64,000 bases of DNA from Limnoperna fortunei (GCA_944474755.1 OX104119.1:44541927-44605926), one strand, 5' to 3'. Shown: positions 12,295 through 23,548, counted from the stretch's first letter. The notes: generated by a model from the sequence alone, not told the origin. Numbers and translations are program-made.

Positions 12295-12557
12295 CTGACG
12301 AAGAAAAAGTATCTTGCAATGAAACAGGTAAATACATATTTTTGGGGTTGATTTGACTCACTTTCTGCTTTTTTATGTTTGATTTTTTAACTTTTGTTTT
12401 GTGTTGTGTATGTTTTTCCAAGTCCAGATTTGTAATCCTCATACAAGTTTCAGTTCTGTTGTTTGGTCGGTTTCCTTGCTTATTTTCATTAGACTAAAAA
12501 TATTAAAAGAACTTATTTCTTACCAGAGTTGGCAAGTACAAGACTTATAAATATTTA
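12295..12557. repeat. Stalk-unit intron flank, repeated at 26.6-26.9 and 27.6-27.8 kb
   Basis: CTTGCAATGAAACAGGTAAATACA, TTGATTTGACTCACTTTCTGCTT, TGTGTTGTGTATG and GACTAAAAATATTAAAAGAAC occur in the same order behind the stalk exons at 26548-26637 and 27503-27607. So the repeat unit is stalk exon plus about 250 bp of upstream intron. Confidence 0.8.
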
Positions 12558-13092
12558 AATCGCAAAAAAGTCTGAAATGGCCCGGTTGCAAACCAAGTGC
12601 CTTGATAAATTTATTGGAAGAAGTTTGGGTCTGTGTAAAGATATGTAGGAGTTGATTAAAAAATAGGTACAATGTCTGAAAAATGACTAAGTTCCGAAGG
12701 CTGGAAAATTAGGAAAACAATCCTGGAACACTCCCAGATGTAGCAGGTGCACATCTTCAATATTTGTGCAATCTTTCTGTGAAGTTTCAGAGTTCTGGGT
12801 TGAAAAGTGTAAGAGAAGTTGATTACACAAAAAAGGTACAGCCTCATGCAAATGTTCTGCAATATTACTAAGTTTCCAAGGCTGGAAAATAAGCAAAAAA
12901 ATCCCAGAACACTTCCATAATACCAAGTGCACAACTTCAATACATTTGCAATCTTTCTGTGAAGTTTCAGAGATTTGGGTTCAAAAATGTAGGAGTTGAT
13001 TACACAAAATTCGTACCATATTTTCCCCGCCTGCCAGCTCGACTTCATCATACTATAACCCGGTATTGCACTTCGTGCAACCCGGCCAAAAA
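12558..13092. repeat. P-family tandem element
   Basis: Two to three monomers of about 180 bp share GGCTGGAAAATNAG, AACACTYCCA, TGCAATCTTTCTGTGAAGTTTCAGAG and GTTGATTACACAAAA. The 3' end has CCGCCTGCC...GACTTCATCATACTATAACC and a hairpin ATTGCACTTCGTGCAAC. The same element lies at 26912-27431, as part of the duplicated block. Confidence 0.8.
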
Positions 13093-13639
13093 CATCTTGT
13101 TGCACTCAATAAAATAGCAAAACTTGAAAACAATACATATCCAGTATCTCGGAGGAAATTAAATCTTTTGTATGTTATCTCTCTAAAGCTAATTATCAAG
13201 TTAAGGTTGAGTTGGTAAACAAATATAAACAACACTTTGCACTTTATTTAGGGGCTTAAGTTGAAAAAAAAACACAGTTTTGGTATCTCAAATTCAAACA
13301 TGACACTGAATTTGATCGTGTAATGGACTAAAAGTAAAGCCCCGATCCAAAAGCTGGCCTGCTTTACATAAAAGTAATAACCGAATTCAATTTAAATGCA
13401 ACTTGGCTACTAATGGCTAAAAGGGGTGTAAATCCTCATTCAAAAAAAAAAATATTATTAGTTAACACATTGTCAGCACAAACATTTTTGTCATATACAA
13501 AATGATACATATCAATCAGGTGTAATTGTCATCCAATGTTCCATTACTAGAGTTGCAATGATTATACAAGTCAAAAGTATGGCTTGATTACAGTTACAGT
13601 AAACAAGCATCCAGAGTATTTTAACAAGGTTAATGCGAG
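13093..13639. other. Intronic sequence without recognised gene
   Basis: No repeat family, RNA gene or credible exon recognised in this AT-rich stretch. Confidence 0.4.
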
Positions 13640-13812
13640 CTAATGCTCGGTGATGATACTCCCACTCTATAATGGTATAACATCTACCCACATATAAAAT
13701 ATCAAAGTTCTACCTGAAGAGATAAGAAAGGAATAGCATGGACACAATTACAGACAAATAGACTGACTGATCACTATAGGGTGTCCACCACCACTATATG
13801 TGGCGGACCCCT
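13640..13812. repeat. K-family element fragment (3' end)
   Basis: CATCTACCCACATATAAAATATC, CTACCTGAAGAGATAAGAAA and GACTGACTGATCACTATAGGG match the monomer and terminus at 57000-57415. The end has CCACCACTATATGTGGCGG, a small hairpin. Confidence 0.6.
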
Positions 13813-13919
13813 TAAAAATAAAGCAAAATTAGTAAATTATGAACATATTTAATTTTTGATTATAATCTTATTCTTAAAACTGAAATAAAGGTAACTAACA
13901 ATAGTCTCTTTTGTCTTAC

Positions 13920-14045
13920 CTGGAGCATTATTTTTAGTAGATTGTGAAATTGACATGTTGGGTGTATGATATTCTGGCGCTCTATTAGATCTAATATCCT
14001 GATACCCAGGTTCATCTAGTATAACCTTAGTAAATGAATTCATAT
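13920..14045 (-). CDS. Cytoplasmic tail exon 2 (126 bp)
   Basis: Acceptor CATTTATCCTTATAG and donor CCAG|GTAAGACAA bound this exon, phase 1 at both ends. It begins with AT completing AAT (Asn) when joined to the A that ends the previous tail exon. The product starts MNSFTKVILDEPGYQDIRSN and later contains PEYHTPNMSISQS. It is hydrophilic with no membrane segment. GYQDI fits a YxxI-type sorting or SH2-docking motif but has Pro at -2, so it is not a canonical ITIM. Spacing to neighbours is 3.6 kb upstream and 4.7 kb downstream, both introns full of repeats. Confidence 0.72.
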
Positions 14046-14879
14046 CTATAAGGATAAATGAAAAAATTACATGATATCAAGTAATAATGTGGTTTTGCAC
14101 AACTCCCTAGACATAAACATTTAATTATATAATACATTTAACTAACATTTTCATAGAACATAGATAGTCATACTGGTAGGATAGATTAATTTAATTGAAC
14201 AAATGATATTTTTTTCTCATGTTCAAATTGTTCTCAACATCACATGGTGCTATTCACAACATGCATTCAAACAGTCATTAGAAAAACCCATATTTTTTTA
14301 AAACTAGGATTCATTTTTTTAAAACATAATAATTATATCATGCATTTAAGAAAAATGTCACATCTGTAAATTAGATTTTGAAGCACTCCATAGTGCAATT
14401 CCATATTTATTTACACAGATTTTACTGCATTCCACAGTGACAGTTCCTACTAAAGCACATCTTGTATTTGTATTGGATTGTTTAAATATAATATTTGTTT
14501 AGAATACATACTTAAATATTAGATAAAAAAAATTCTCATGAACTTTTGAACTAACATAGTAATGCATTACATAAATAAGCACTTGGTACAGAACATAATC
14601 CAATCACACTACTAGTTTAAACATATTTTTTTGTAGAAATGCTACAAAAGGGGATTAGACACAAGTACTTCCTACTTATGAAGTCGTTTCCCAATGGAGT
14701 ATAAACATATATTAATATACTGAAACATACGAAGATGAATGACTGTAGAAAACAAAATATATATATAAACAAAAAATCTATGTACAAAAAAGGAAAATAA
14801 TAATGTAAGAGCAGGGAATATATATTTACATCATAATTCATCATTTGTTGTGTGTGTATGCAGTACTTATGGTCATCTC
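14046..14879. other. Intronic AT-rich sequence
   Basis: The minus frame at 14617-14943 is low-complexity over most of its length. Its N-terminal part runs in from the LINE relic that follows. No exon was recognised. Confidence 0.45.
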
Positions 14880-15798
14880 TACACGACGAAGAATCTCTTA
14901 GATTTTTTAATACATTCAAAAACATATGTACATGATGTAACAATCATTTGATTTTTGCCTTCAGATAAACTTTCATTTCCGTTAAGAAGTTTTAAGTTTA
15001 ATAGTTCAGTAGGGAGTAGAGTGTTTAACTTTTCCAACAAGTCTCTTCTTGGTGCATTTAAAAAAGAAAAGCTGTTTCATTATAGAAACCGCAATGACAT
15101 GATGGGATGTTTACAATATTTACATTATGAAGATCACAGTTTAAAAAGAATGTGCCACAACGCAATTGGGTCAGAATATTATTTAATTTTCTAGTACCAA
15201 ATCTATAGATTGAAGGTACTATAATTTTATCTTTTTTTTTTAATTTTGAGACGGTATCTATTTGTCTCGTAGTTAAGTTTAATTTATTCAAAAGATTTAC
15301 AGAAGATGGCACAAATGACCCCATAGTTAACAAAAGTCTACAAAATGGTTGAATTAAGTCATTTCTGTTTCGTAGGGGATAACTTGTGACTCTGAACTGT
15401 AGGTATTAGTGTATTTAGAAATGGCGGTGCTTTTTCATGAACCATGGAATAAAACATTGTAGTTTTCTTCTTTCCCTTCTTTGTTACAGAGTTATCCATC
15501 TGGTTTCGCGATAAAGATGTTCAATTTTTGTAAAAATAGGTAACCCGGTTACAACTCTCACAGCGTCCAGCTGAATGTTTTCTAACTTGTTAGTACAAGT
15601 AGGACCACAGTTATCCCATAGTTCACAGGCATACTCCAAAATAGGGTGGATATTTACTAAGTACAATTTTTCTAAAGTACACCTAGAGATCTTGTATTTT
15701 AACATTCTCATTACATTTATATGCTTGGAAGCGCTATTAATTATATTTTCAATATGCCAATTCCATCTGCCTTCGTTGGTTAGAGTAATTATTCAGGG
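14880..15798 (-). pseudogene. LINE ORF2 3' fragment (RT C-terminal region and Cys/His tail)
   Basis: Read on the minus strand in shifting frames. The 5' part has TLTNEGRWNWHIENI and ISRCTLEKLYLVNIHPILEY, then ACELWDNCGPTCTNKLENIQ and a TGLP motif, the usual sequence after the RT fingers/palm in non-LTR retrotransposons. About 120 residues later come SFVPSSVNLLNKLNLTTRQI, YRFGTRKLN and a CHCGFYNETA zinc-like motif followed by the remains of FFxC. The YxDD catalytic block is not included. There are several stops and frameshifts, so it is a dead 5'-truncated copy. The upstream break is near 15798. Confidence 0.85.
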
Positions 15799-15839
15799 AA
15801 GATCACACACTACTAGTGACATATAGACACATACCAAGG

Positions 15840-16141
15840 GCTCTCAATGCCCTATAACTCTCACCTGACATACGAGCATATTTTTCAAAGGGAACATGAA
15901 TTTTCATTCAAATTTTATTTATAAAATCATTGAGACAGTTTCCAAATATGTATTAAAATCAGCCATATTTGATCAGCAACCAAAACTCAAATTTTGTTAC
16001 AGTCAAGAACTACTCAATGAATATTACTGCCAATTGGCCCAGTGTTTTGAGAAAAAGTCATCAAATGTGAAACTTTGATGCCAATGGCAGACACTAAGTG
16101 ATGAGAATAGCTCACATGACCCTTTGGATTGGTTGAGCTTT
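15840..16141. repeat. Degenerate short element with CTCACCTGA-type start
   Basis: Begins near ACTCTCACCTGACATACG and ends with GGCAGACACTAAGTGATGAGAA, then TAGCTCACATGACCCTTTGG and a diverged GGTTGAGCT. These are the two termini used by the A, D and G families, with only about 250 bp between them. Inside is the shared phrase AATTGGCCCAGTG. Confidence 0.6.
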
Positions 16142-16142
16142 A

Positions 16143-16690
16143 AGAAACCAGAGGCTCTCTAGAGCCTGTATCGCCCACATCATCTATATACGCAATGAAG
16201 ATGGCATTTACCTGATGTAGAACTAAGTTTTAATACATCATTTTGAATTTGAGAGTGACATAAAAGACAACAAACTTTAAAGAATACTGGTGATAACTTT
16301 TATTTCAATTGCTTGATCCATTTCAGAAAAGAAGCCTTTTAATGTTTAACTAAGTAAAACTAGTGGCAGCCAATTTTAATTTACAATTTGAATAAAAAAC
16401 TAACTTTTTTCGAAGACCATTCAATAAACATGTATATGTGGTATGGCTTCAATCATCTTTGCAGTTTCTTATAGGAAGAAATTTGAACATTTTTGGTAAT
16501 AGGGACCTATGTTAAATGAAGTTCAATGGTGGCAGCCATTTCAAATTTCAGATTGGCATGAAAACAAACTTTATAGAGGACCATAAAGTTAGCACTAGTG
16601 ACAAGTTTTTCCCTACAGAGTCAAAAGGTCCCATTTATTATACGTTTCATTCTTTGTTGGATTCTTAGTTTCATAGTCTGGCATCCATGA
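16143..16690. repeat. D-family element fragment
   Basis: Starts AACCAGAGGCTCTCTAGAGCCTGTATCGCCC and holds roughly three degenerate monomers (GTGGCAGCC, ATTTCAGAAAAGAAGCC, GAGGACCAT). It breaks off into L-family sequence near 16690 and lacks the GGTGAGCT terminus. Confidence 0.7.
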
Positions 16691-16699
16691 AAACCATGA

Positions 16700-17330
16700 C
16701 CCTTTGTATACGCATGATTCAAAATAGGGCATTTAATGGGACATTAAATGATAGCCTGCCACATCATTGTTTTTAATATTCATGAACACATTTTACTGAA
16801 TTATAATTCAGCATATTGGAACAGCTGAGCATGGTAACGGTCCATCTCAGAAGACAATTTTTACCTTGACCTTGGACATATAAAAATAATTTTAAACTTG
16901 CAAACAACTCAACAACTTAATCTTCATTTTATAGTAATTAATAAATGAGCCAAGTTTTAACAAAATTTTGTTTCAAGTAATCTTTTATAAAGCCAATTTG
17001 CAAACAGTCAACTGTTGACCAAACAAAATTAAATTGGCTTAAGTTGAAAACTACAAATTAGATTGTGCTGAAACTTGAACTAGATCTTCAATTTAAATTA
17101 CTCAACAGCTGTGCAAAGTTTAAACACAATCTGTTGACAAATTTTCAAGTTATCACCTGAAAACTGTTCACAAAAAAACTGAATTGGCCAAGTCGAAAAC
17201 TACAAATTGGATTTTGCTGAAAATTAAACTTTAACTTCATTTTATAGCAATTAACAGCTGTGCAAAGTTCAAACAACATCTCCTGACGAGTTTTCAAGTT
17301 TTTCTTTGTGTGGAGGGTATAAAAATGATT
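16700..17330. repeat. L-family tandem element
   Basis: Monomers of about 160 bp share GTCGAAAACTACAAATTGGAT, TTCATTTTATAG, AACAGCTGTGCAAAGTTYAAA, ATCTGTTGACA and TTTTCAAGTTATCACCTG. The opening GGGCATTTAATGGGACATTAAATGATAG is shared with 57600-57650, where another L copy carries a D insertion. Confidence 0.75.
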
Positions 17331-17617
17331 TCACAGTATATAAATGCTTTAATGTCATTTTTAGGAATTGAGGATCGCTCTATAACTAAATTATTGGCAG
17401 TGGAAGTCAGCCTACACAGGAAAAAAGAACCTTATGCCTGCAACTAGTAAATTTTATAACACCAGGTCATGTGCATCCTTTTTGCAATCAAATGATACAA
17501 CCCTGGGAGTGAATCATTTCTTTTTATTTCACTGAGGTGTCCCTGTATACGTCATTATTCTGGCATGGATCATAACATTTTCCTTGAACATTAATTAGTT
17601 CTTATGTCCATGCTTAC
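17331..17617. other. Intronic sequence without recognised gene
   Basis: No repeat family or exon recognised. Confidence 0.35.
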
Positions 17618-17719
17618 TTTTTTCATCTTTCTTGTTTTGACTATGAATGGACTCTTTCTCTTCTTCCTTTCCAGATTCTTCATATTTTTGGTGCACAGTA
17701 CTTAATCCCATGTCATCAG
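17618..17719 (-). CDS. Cytoplasmic tail exon 1 (102 bp, charged)
   Basis: Acceptor GATTTATTTCAG and donor AAAAA|GTAAGCATG, phase 1 at both ends. CT joins the G that ends the transmembrane exon to give Ala. The product is strongly charged: DDMGLSTVHQKYEESGKEEE, then KESIHSQNKKDEK. It follows the transmembrane exon in transcription order and fits a cytosolic juxtamembrane region. The single Tyr (KYEES) lies in an acidic context. Length 34 codons. No domain recognised. Confidence 0.75.
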
Positions 17720-17794
17720 CTGAAATAAATCAAAATCAAGCTTTGTTCATTTACAGTGTAGAATGCATAAAAATTCACATGATGCAAGTACTAA

Positions 17795-19518
17795 CCAGAG
17801 GCTCTTAAGAGCCTGTATCGCTCATCTGATTTTATAGGCAATAAAGGTTGCATTTCCCTGATGTTAAACGAAGTCCTGTAATTTTCAATAATCTTTAAAG
17901 AGGACCATCCAAACAATATTGCTAGAAAGTTTTGTTTCCATTGGTTAACCGGTTTTATAGAGAAGAAGATATTTTTTTTAATTTGCCCATAGGGTCCTAT
18001 ATTAAACTAATCTATGTAATGCTGTGGTGGCCATTTGGATTTTCCTATTGGCATAAAAAACATAAACTTCACAGAGGACATCCAAACAATATTGCTAGTA
18101 AGTTTTGTTTCCATTGGTTAACCAGTTTTAGAGAAGAAGCCTTTGAAAAATTTTTCCCATATGGTCCTATGTTAAACTAAGTCTTGCAGTGGTGGCCTTT
18201 TGATTTTCCAATTGGCATAAAAAATAAAACTTTATAAAGGACCATCTAAAATAATATTGGTAGTAAGTTTTGTTTCCATTGGTTAATCGGTTTCTGAGAA
18301 GAAACCTTTTTTAACTTTTTTCCCATACGGTCCAATGTTAAACCAAATCTTGTGGTGGCAGACATTTTGAATTTCGGATTGGGATAAAAAACATGAACTT
18401 TATAGAGGACCATCCAAACAATATTGCTGGAAAGTTCTGCTTTGATTGGTTAACCGGTTTCAGAGAAGAAGCCTTTTAAACTTTTTTCCCATAGGGTCCT
18501 ATGTTAAACTACTTCCTGCATTGGTGGCCATTTTGAATTACCAATTGTCATAAAAAACATAAATTTTATAGAGGACCATCCAAACAATATTGCTAGTAAG
18601 TTTTGTTTACATTTGTTAACCAGTTTCAGAGAAGACACCTTTTTTTTAACTTTTCCCCATAGGGTCCTATGCTAAAATAAGTCCTGCGGTAGCAACCACT
18701 TTAATTTTCCCATTGGCATAAAAAAACATAAACTTTATAAAGGACCATCCAAACAATATTGGTAGTAAGTTTTGACTTGATTGGTTGACCGGTTTCAGAA
18801 AAGAAGCCCTTTTAAACTTTTATCCCATAGGGTCCTATGTTAAACTAAGTCATGTGTTGGCGGCCATTTTGAATTTCCAATTGTCATAAAAAACACAAAC
18901 TTTATAGCGGACCATCCAAAAAATATTGCTAGTAAGTTTTTGTTTCCATTGGTTAACCGGTTTCAGAGAAGAAGCCCTTTTAAACTTTTTCCCATAGGGT
19001 CCTATGTTAAACTAAGTCATGTGTTGGCGGCCATTTTGAATTTTCAATTGTCATAAAAAACACAAACTTTATAGAGGACCATCCAAACAATATTTCTAGT
19101 AAGTTTGTGTTTCCATTGGTTAACCAGTTTCAGAGAAGAAGCCTTTTAAAACTTTTTCCCTTGGGTCCTATGTTAAACTAAGTCCTGCGGTGGTGGCCAT
19201 TTTGAATTTCCAGTTGGCATAGAAAACAAACTTTATAAAGGACCATCCAAACAATATTGCTAGTAAGTTTAGTTTTGATTGGTTAACCGGTTTCAGAGAA
19301 GAAGCCATTTTAAACTTTTTTCCCATAGGGTCCTATGTTAAACTAAGTCCTACGGTGGCGGCCATATTGGTTTTCCAATCCAAATAAAAACACAAACTTT
19401 GTAAAGGTCCATCCAATGAACATTATGGCCAAGTTTGGTTTCAGCTGGCCAAGTGGTTTCAGAGAAGAAGATTAAAATGTAAAAAGTTTACAGACCTTTG
19501 GGTCAGGTGAGCTAAAAA
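17795..19518. repeat. D-family element, complete, ~10 monomers of ~160 bp
   Basis: The 5' end holds a perfect 16-nt palindrome, AGGCTCTTAAGAGCCT (17799-17814), then GTATCGCTCATCTGA. Monomers repeat CATAGGGTCCTATGTTAAAC, GGTGGCCATTTTGAATTTCC, GAGGACCATCCAAACAATAT and GGTTAACCGGTTTCAGAGAA. The 3' end reads GACCTTTGGGTCAGGTGAGCTAAAAA, complementary to the 5' CTCACCTGA word in other copies. There is no coding capacity. It is the reference copy for this family here. Confidence 0.9.
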
Positions 19519-20340
19519 GAAATAACTTTAAAGATTTGTTGACAAAAAAACCAGAACGTATTGAGCACCTGATTTATACAGGCAATGAAGTTGGCATTTC
19601 CCCACTTGAAAATTACAGGAACTTCCTGTAATTTTCGAATTTATACTGGAATAATCAACATTATATTTGCTGAGAACCATCCAGTGAATATTGCTGTTTG
19701 GTTTCAACAGCATATAATAAGCCATTTTGGACATTTTCCATTAGTTAAATTATTTCCTACAAAGGCAGATGTCTTGGATTTTGGACCAAATAAACAAAAT
19801 AAACATAAAATTTTAAGATTACTATCCAATAAAAAATTAAAAAAAAAAGGAATCTTGGTAAAGGACTAACATTAACTTCAATCATGTAGTAAAACTATGT
19901 AGCCTTGCACTCTGACACGAATAAGATATAAGAACTCCCCTTGGCAGGTATGTTCAGATGGAATTAGGGAATGTTTGTAGAGGACCACATAGACATCATT
20001 TGAATTAACTGACAAAGCATAAGAGATTTTTTTAATTTCTGCATAGCAGAAACTAGGACTTCTTATGACAGTCATGTTTTTTACACAATCAAGACAGGTT
20101 GAGGAATCTGTAGAGTATCTCAGTGAAGTTAGCAAACATTTTACTTGTACTCTCTGTGGAGAGGAGTTTCAACCAATTATAAGAAAAAATTGGCCATGTT
20201 TTTCTTCCAGTAATGTCTTAATGAGGAAATTTATAGAGGACAGGACAGAATCATTTCAGAGGTGTTTACCCCTTTTCAGTAATCCCAGTAATTCTAATTA
20301 TTTTTTTTCAGTAATTTGGCACATTTATCCTTAATCTAAA
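19519..20340. other. Diverged D-like sequence and unrecognised DNA
   Basis: 19560-19730 keeps traces of D-type phrases (ATACAGGCAATGAAGTTGGC, GAGAACCATCCAGTGAATAT). Beyond that nothing is recognised. Frames at 19585-19869 and 20065-20334 are open, but they lack splice context or motifs. Confidence 0.4.
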
Positions 20341-21239
20341 ATTCTGCACATAAAATGTCTATGACCGAACTTAGAACAATATTAAAAGAGTTTCTGGCCA
20401 GTCTTTTACTATAAAACATCTTCCTGATGCACATTTTATTGATCAAACATTAATAAAAAAACATGTTTATTCAATATTGTAATACCTTTACAATTTCACA
20501 AAATCACAACCAAAAGCATTGGAAAGTTAATTGACGACTTTCCAATTTAAAAAACGCCACCTAGTGTCCACTTCCGGTACTAAAAACTACAGCCGCAGTT
20601 TGTTCAGTTGAAAACTTATGAAATGGACAATTACCTTTGATAAATTTTAACGCTTAGTGTTAATTACAGGTGTCAAAATCTAATTGAAGATGTTATTAAA
20701 ACCCCATGCTGTGTAAACATGACTGTTAATTAATTAACCAATGTTTATTACCATATTTATCTGATGCTAATCAAAGGTAGAACCCCAGCTGTTTTATAGC
20801 TTAGTTAAACAAGCTTACCAGTGACATACATGTTTCAATATTCAAACTCACCTGTTGCCTATGGCTATAGTAACATCTACTAATGAGGTTAATTAGATAA
20901 TTTAATTGGCATAGACGAACAATTAAAAAAACAATGCAAAATCTTTATTTCAATATCAAAGTCTATTAGTGATGATAGTCGTAGTTTTATTAACTGGAAG
21001 TAAAAAGGGAGATGAATCATGTAAAAATGGAAACGGGTCAATTGTAATACCGGCGGAAATGCATAATTCCGGGTGCATTTCCGTGATGCGTATTTTTAGA
21101 CCCGAATTCGAAATGATTCCAGAAAATCCGTACTGGTAAACACCTCTGTCATTTGTACCAAGCTACAAAACTCTTTGATTCTCAACCAATAACATTTTTT
21201 TTAAGTTTCAGCCTGACTGACATGTCATCAGTATTTTCT
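20341..21239. other. Intronic sequence without recognised gene
   Basis: No exon, RNA gene or shared repeat recognised. Confidence 0.35.
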
Positions 21240-21690
21240 ACTAGAAGATGATGAAATATGTAAAAAAAGTTGATAAAGATGGACATCAATTGATGGCAAC
21301 AACCCTATCAGGTACCTTTATGAAACTAAGGTTGGCAATTGCAACAAAACTTCCAAGTATACACATTTTACATTGGTCTCAATACTGATAAATATATTCT
21401 TGATACGATAAATGGTTACAATACTGAATTTTCATTTTGCAATGTAAAATTTCAAATAAAAAGATAAAAAAGTGAAAAAGTTGCTGTGACAGGTACTTTT
21501 ACAATAAATAAGTGTAATAGAAAGGACCTTACTATTACATCCATGATTTCTTCTTGTACATTTTTTCCTGAACCAGTCAATAACAGCAGCTACTTTCTTC
21601 CTTAACCAGTCAATAACAGCAGCTACAACCATACAAAACAAAATTTCATTTACAACAATTTGCCAATCGTAATATCCTGTGAAAAATGAA
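21240..21690. repeat. Duplicated exon block, copy B (paralogous to 22990-23440)
   Basis: AGTTGATAAAGATGGACATCAATTGATGGCAACAACC, then AATACTGATAAATATATTCTTGATAC and TTTTGCAATGTAAAATTTC follow in the same order as AGTTAAAGATGGAGGTCCAG...GATGGCAACAACC, AATACTGATAGGCAGATTCTTGATAC and TTTTGCAATGTTAAACTTA at 22998-23190. Exon and downstream intron were duplicated together, about 1.75 kb apart. Confidence 0.8.
21533..21676 (-). CDS. Duplicate of the transmembrane exon (144 bp)
   Basis: Acceptor CATTTTTCACAG and donor AATA|GTAAGG, phase 1 at both ends, same layout as the exon at 23294-23431. The product begins GYYDWQIVVNEILFCMVV (compare GSNDWTWTIVFVILGV). It then carries an 11-residue tandem duplication, VAAVIDWLRKK then VAAVIDWFRKK, and ends in basic, Cys-containing CTRRNHGCNS. 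The hydrophobic stretch is shorter than in the other copy and broken by Asn/Glu, so it may not span a membrane. It could be an alternative exon or a decaying duplicate. No stop or splice damage is visible. Confidence 0.55.
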
Positions 21691-21873
21691 TAAACAGATT
21701 TTCGTGATATATATTTTTTGTTAATCATTTATTACAAGTCACAGAGTAAGCAAATGTTGAAAATATTTATTGTTGATTGATATTTTAGTACAGAACAAAC
21801 ATATGAAGTTTAAAATAATAATAAAAGCTCTACAATTTAATCATTTGGATTTTAAATAACTTTTTTGGTTTGA

Positions 21874-21918
21874 ACGGTATTGATGAGTTTTGCTTAGATG
21901 AAACATTCGTCTGGAGTA
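21874..21918 (+). ncRNA. Degenerate hammerhead ribozyme motif
   Basis: TTGATGAG...TTAGATGAAAC...TCGTCTGGAGTAG aligns with the intact motif at 23549-23592 and shares the following AAATTTNATAACCTTNGTA-type tail. The catalytic box has T for C (TTGATGA), helix I is disrupted (ACGGTA with TGGAGT) and helix III is altered (ACATTCGT). It is therefore expected to be inactive. Confidence 0.6.
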
Positions 21919-21929
21919 GTAAATTTTAT

Positions 21930-22560
21930 AACCTTAGTATCTTTAATGATATTTTATTTGAATCTGTTAACAATTTTAGCACATTAGCACATTGCAGGTT
22001 AAATGGCAACTAAAACATCAATTTCAAAACAAATGTCCTCTTCTGAAGCACACATTGTACTAGTAGTATCTTTTGTCTAGGCAAGTTTGCAGAAGTTCTG
22101 TACTTTAAAAGGTCTTTAATTTACATTTATTAGATACAACTTGTCTTGGAGACGCAATTCAAATGTGTCATCCGACCATATTTAATTCTTCCCATGCAGT
22201 GTTCCCAATTCATTTTATCTTTCTATAACGATTCCCTGTCTTAAATGACAAGTGACAGTGTTTTCTGTTACTTTAGCTGAGAAATTCTGTATTAAACTAC
22301 ATAGAAAATCATTGAAAAATGAATTAATTTAGTCTCATAAAAAAGAGAATTTTAGACCATTGGTGTTGTCTATTTCCAAGCTTTTTCAAAATGTAAAATA
22401 AAAAAAAATGCTTTATGAACTTAAGAAGCAAAGTTCAGATAGCCCTATCATTTTTCACAGTCATAAATGTGGCATTTTGAATATTTTTTACAATAAGAGC
22501 TCAAAATGGGTATGTTTCTCTCATAGCGTAAAGTTCATTATTTTACACAAACAATTTTTT
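21930..22560. other. Intronic sequence without recognised gene
   Basis: GCACATTGCAGGTTAAATGGCAACTA near 21985 resembles ACACTGCAAGTTAAATGGTAACTA near 29648, a faint duplication. Nothing else recognised. Confidence 0.4.
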
Positions 22561-23293
22561 TTAATTACGTGAATAATCAATATGAACTGGTGGAGCTGGG
22601 GCTTGTCCGACTTAAAACTTTCTGCATACAGCATCTTTTTCAAATGTTACCAGTAAAACAGGTACAGAAGCAAATACAACTACTGTATACATACATTAAT
22701 ACAAAGTTGACCTGCTTTAATACAATCTGCACAATTACTCGAAATCAAAACTTTTTAAACACAAACATGTATAATTGTTTGGATTTCATAAACTATGATA
22801 TGAAACAAATGTTATTTTTTACTTGTACTATCAACCCAGATTAGTTTTAAGACTCTGCCAGTCAGAAGCTAGGAATGTCTATGGCATCAATATTTGCTTC
22901 AAGTCAAAACAAATAAGAAATGCTTTTTAAAGACCTTTCAAGCATTATTCCTGTAAAGGCAAAGTTTAGTTCAATATTTGGTGCCATTAGTTTCAGATGT
23001 TAAAAAGTAGTTAAAGATGGAGGTCCAGTGATGGCAACAACCTTTCCAAATACATTCAGGTTTTTAAGAACAGAGTTAGCAATGCCAACAAAACTACACA
23101 GCATTAAAATTTTAAATAGGTCTAAATACTGATAGGCAGATTCTTGATACCTAAAAAGCCACAATGATCATTTTGCAATGTTAAACTTAAATTATATTTA
23201 TTTTACTTGGCAGCAAGCCTATCAGATTCTACAAAGGTAAAAATGCTGCTGCAAAAGGTAAATAAAATATGTGTAAATAGCAAAGCATCTTAC
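22561..23293. other. Intronic sequence, right part duplicated at 21.2 kb
   Basis: The frame at 22569-22844 is open but unsupported. From 22990 the sequence is the paralogue of 21240-21530 described above. Confidence 0.45.
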
Positions 23294-23431
23294 CAATACG
23301 ATAAGTGAGCCGCATAATCAATCGTCTTTGATTGCATTTACAATCATACACAACTATTCCAAGACAGATTAAACCGATTACACTCACACCCAAGATAACA
23401 AACACAATAGTCCAAGTCCAATCATTCGATC
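23294..23431 (-). CDS. Transmembrane exon (138 bp)
   Basis: Acceptor TTTTTTGCAG and donor ATTG|GTAAGATG, phase 1 at both ends. GA completes GGA (Gly) after an exon ending in G. The product begins GSNDWTWT and runs into an uninterrupted hydrophobic stretch of about 21 residues (TIVFVILGVSVIGLICLGIV). Then come VYDCKCNQRR and basic residues, the positive-inside boundary of a type I single-pass protein. Two Cys just inside the membrane could be palmitoylated (inference). It sits between the Thr-rich stalk exons upstream and the charged tail exons downstream, the expected place for the membrane anchor. Confidence 0.8.
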
Positions 23432-23520
23432 CTGCAAAAAAGCAAAAATAAATAAGAATTGTTTGTGACATTCTGCATAATAAAAAAAATTGTCAATACT
23501 ATCAATATATACTATCAATA

Positions 23521-23542
23521 TAATATATATATATATATATAT
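23521..23542. repeat. (AT)n microsatellite
   Basis: About ten uninterrupted AT dinucleotides, directly 5' of the hammerhead motif. Confidence 0.95.
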
Positions 23543-23548
23543 AGTTAA

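Noticed and set aside
15575..15826. 83-codon plus-strand frame
   Set aside because: Antisense shadow of the LINE RT fragment.
20065..20334. 89-codon plus-strand frame with a CTLCGEEF zinc-finger-like start
   Set aside because: Only one CxxC pair, no His partner or second finger, and no splice sites. Treated as chance.
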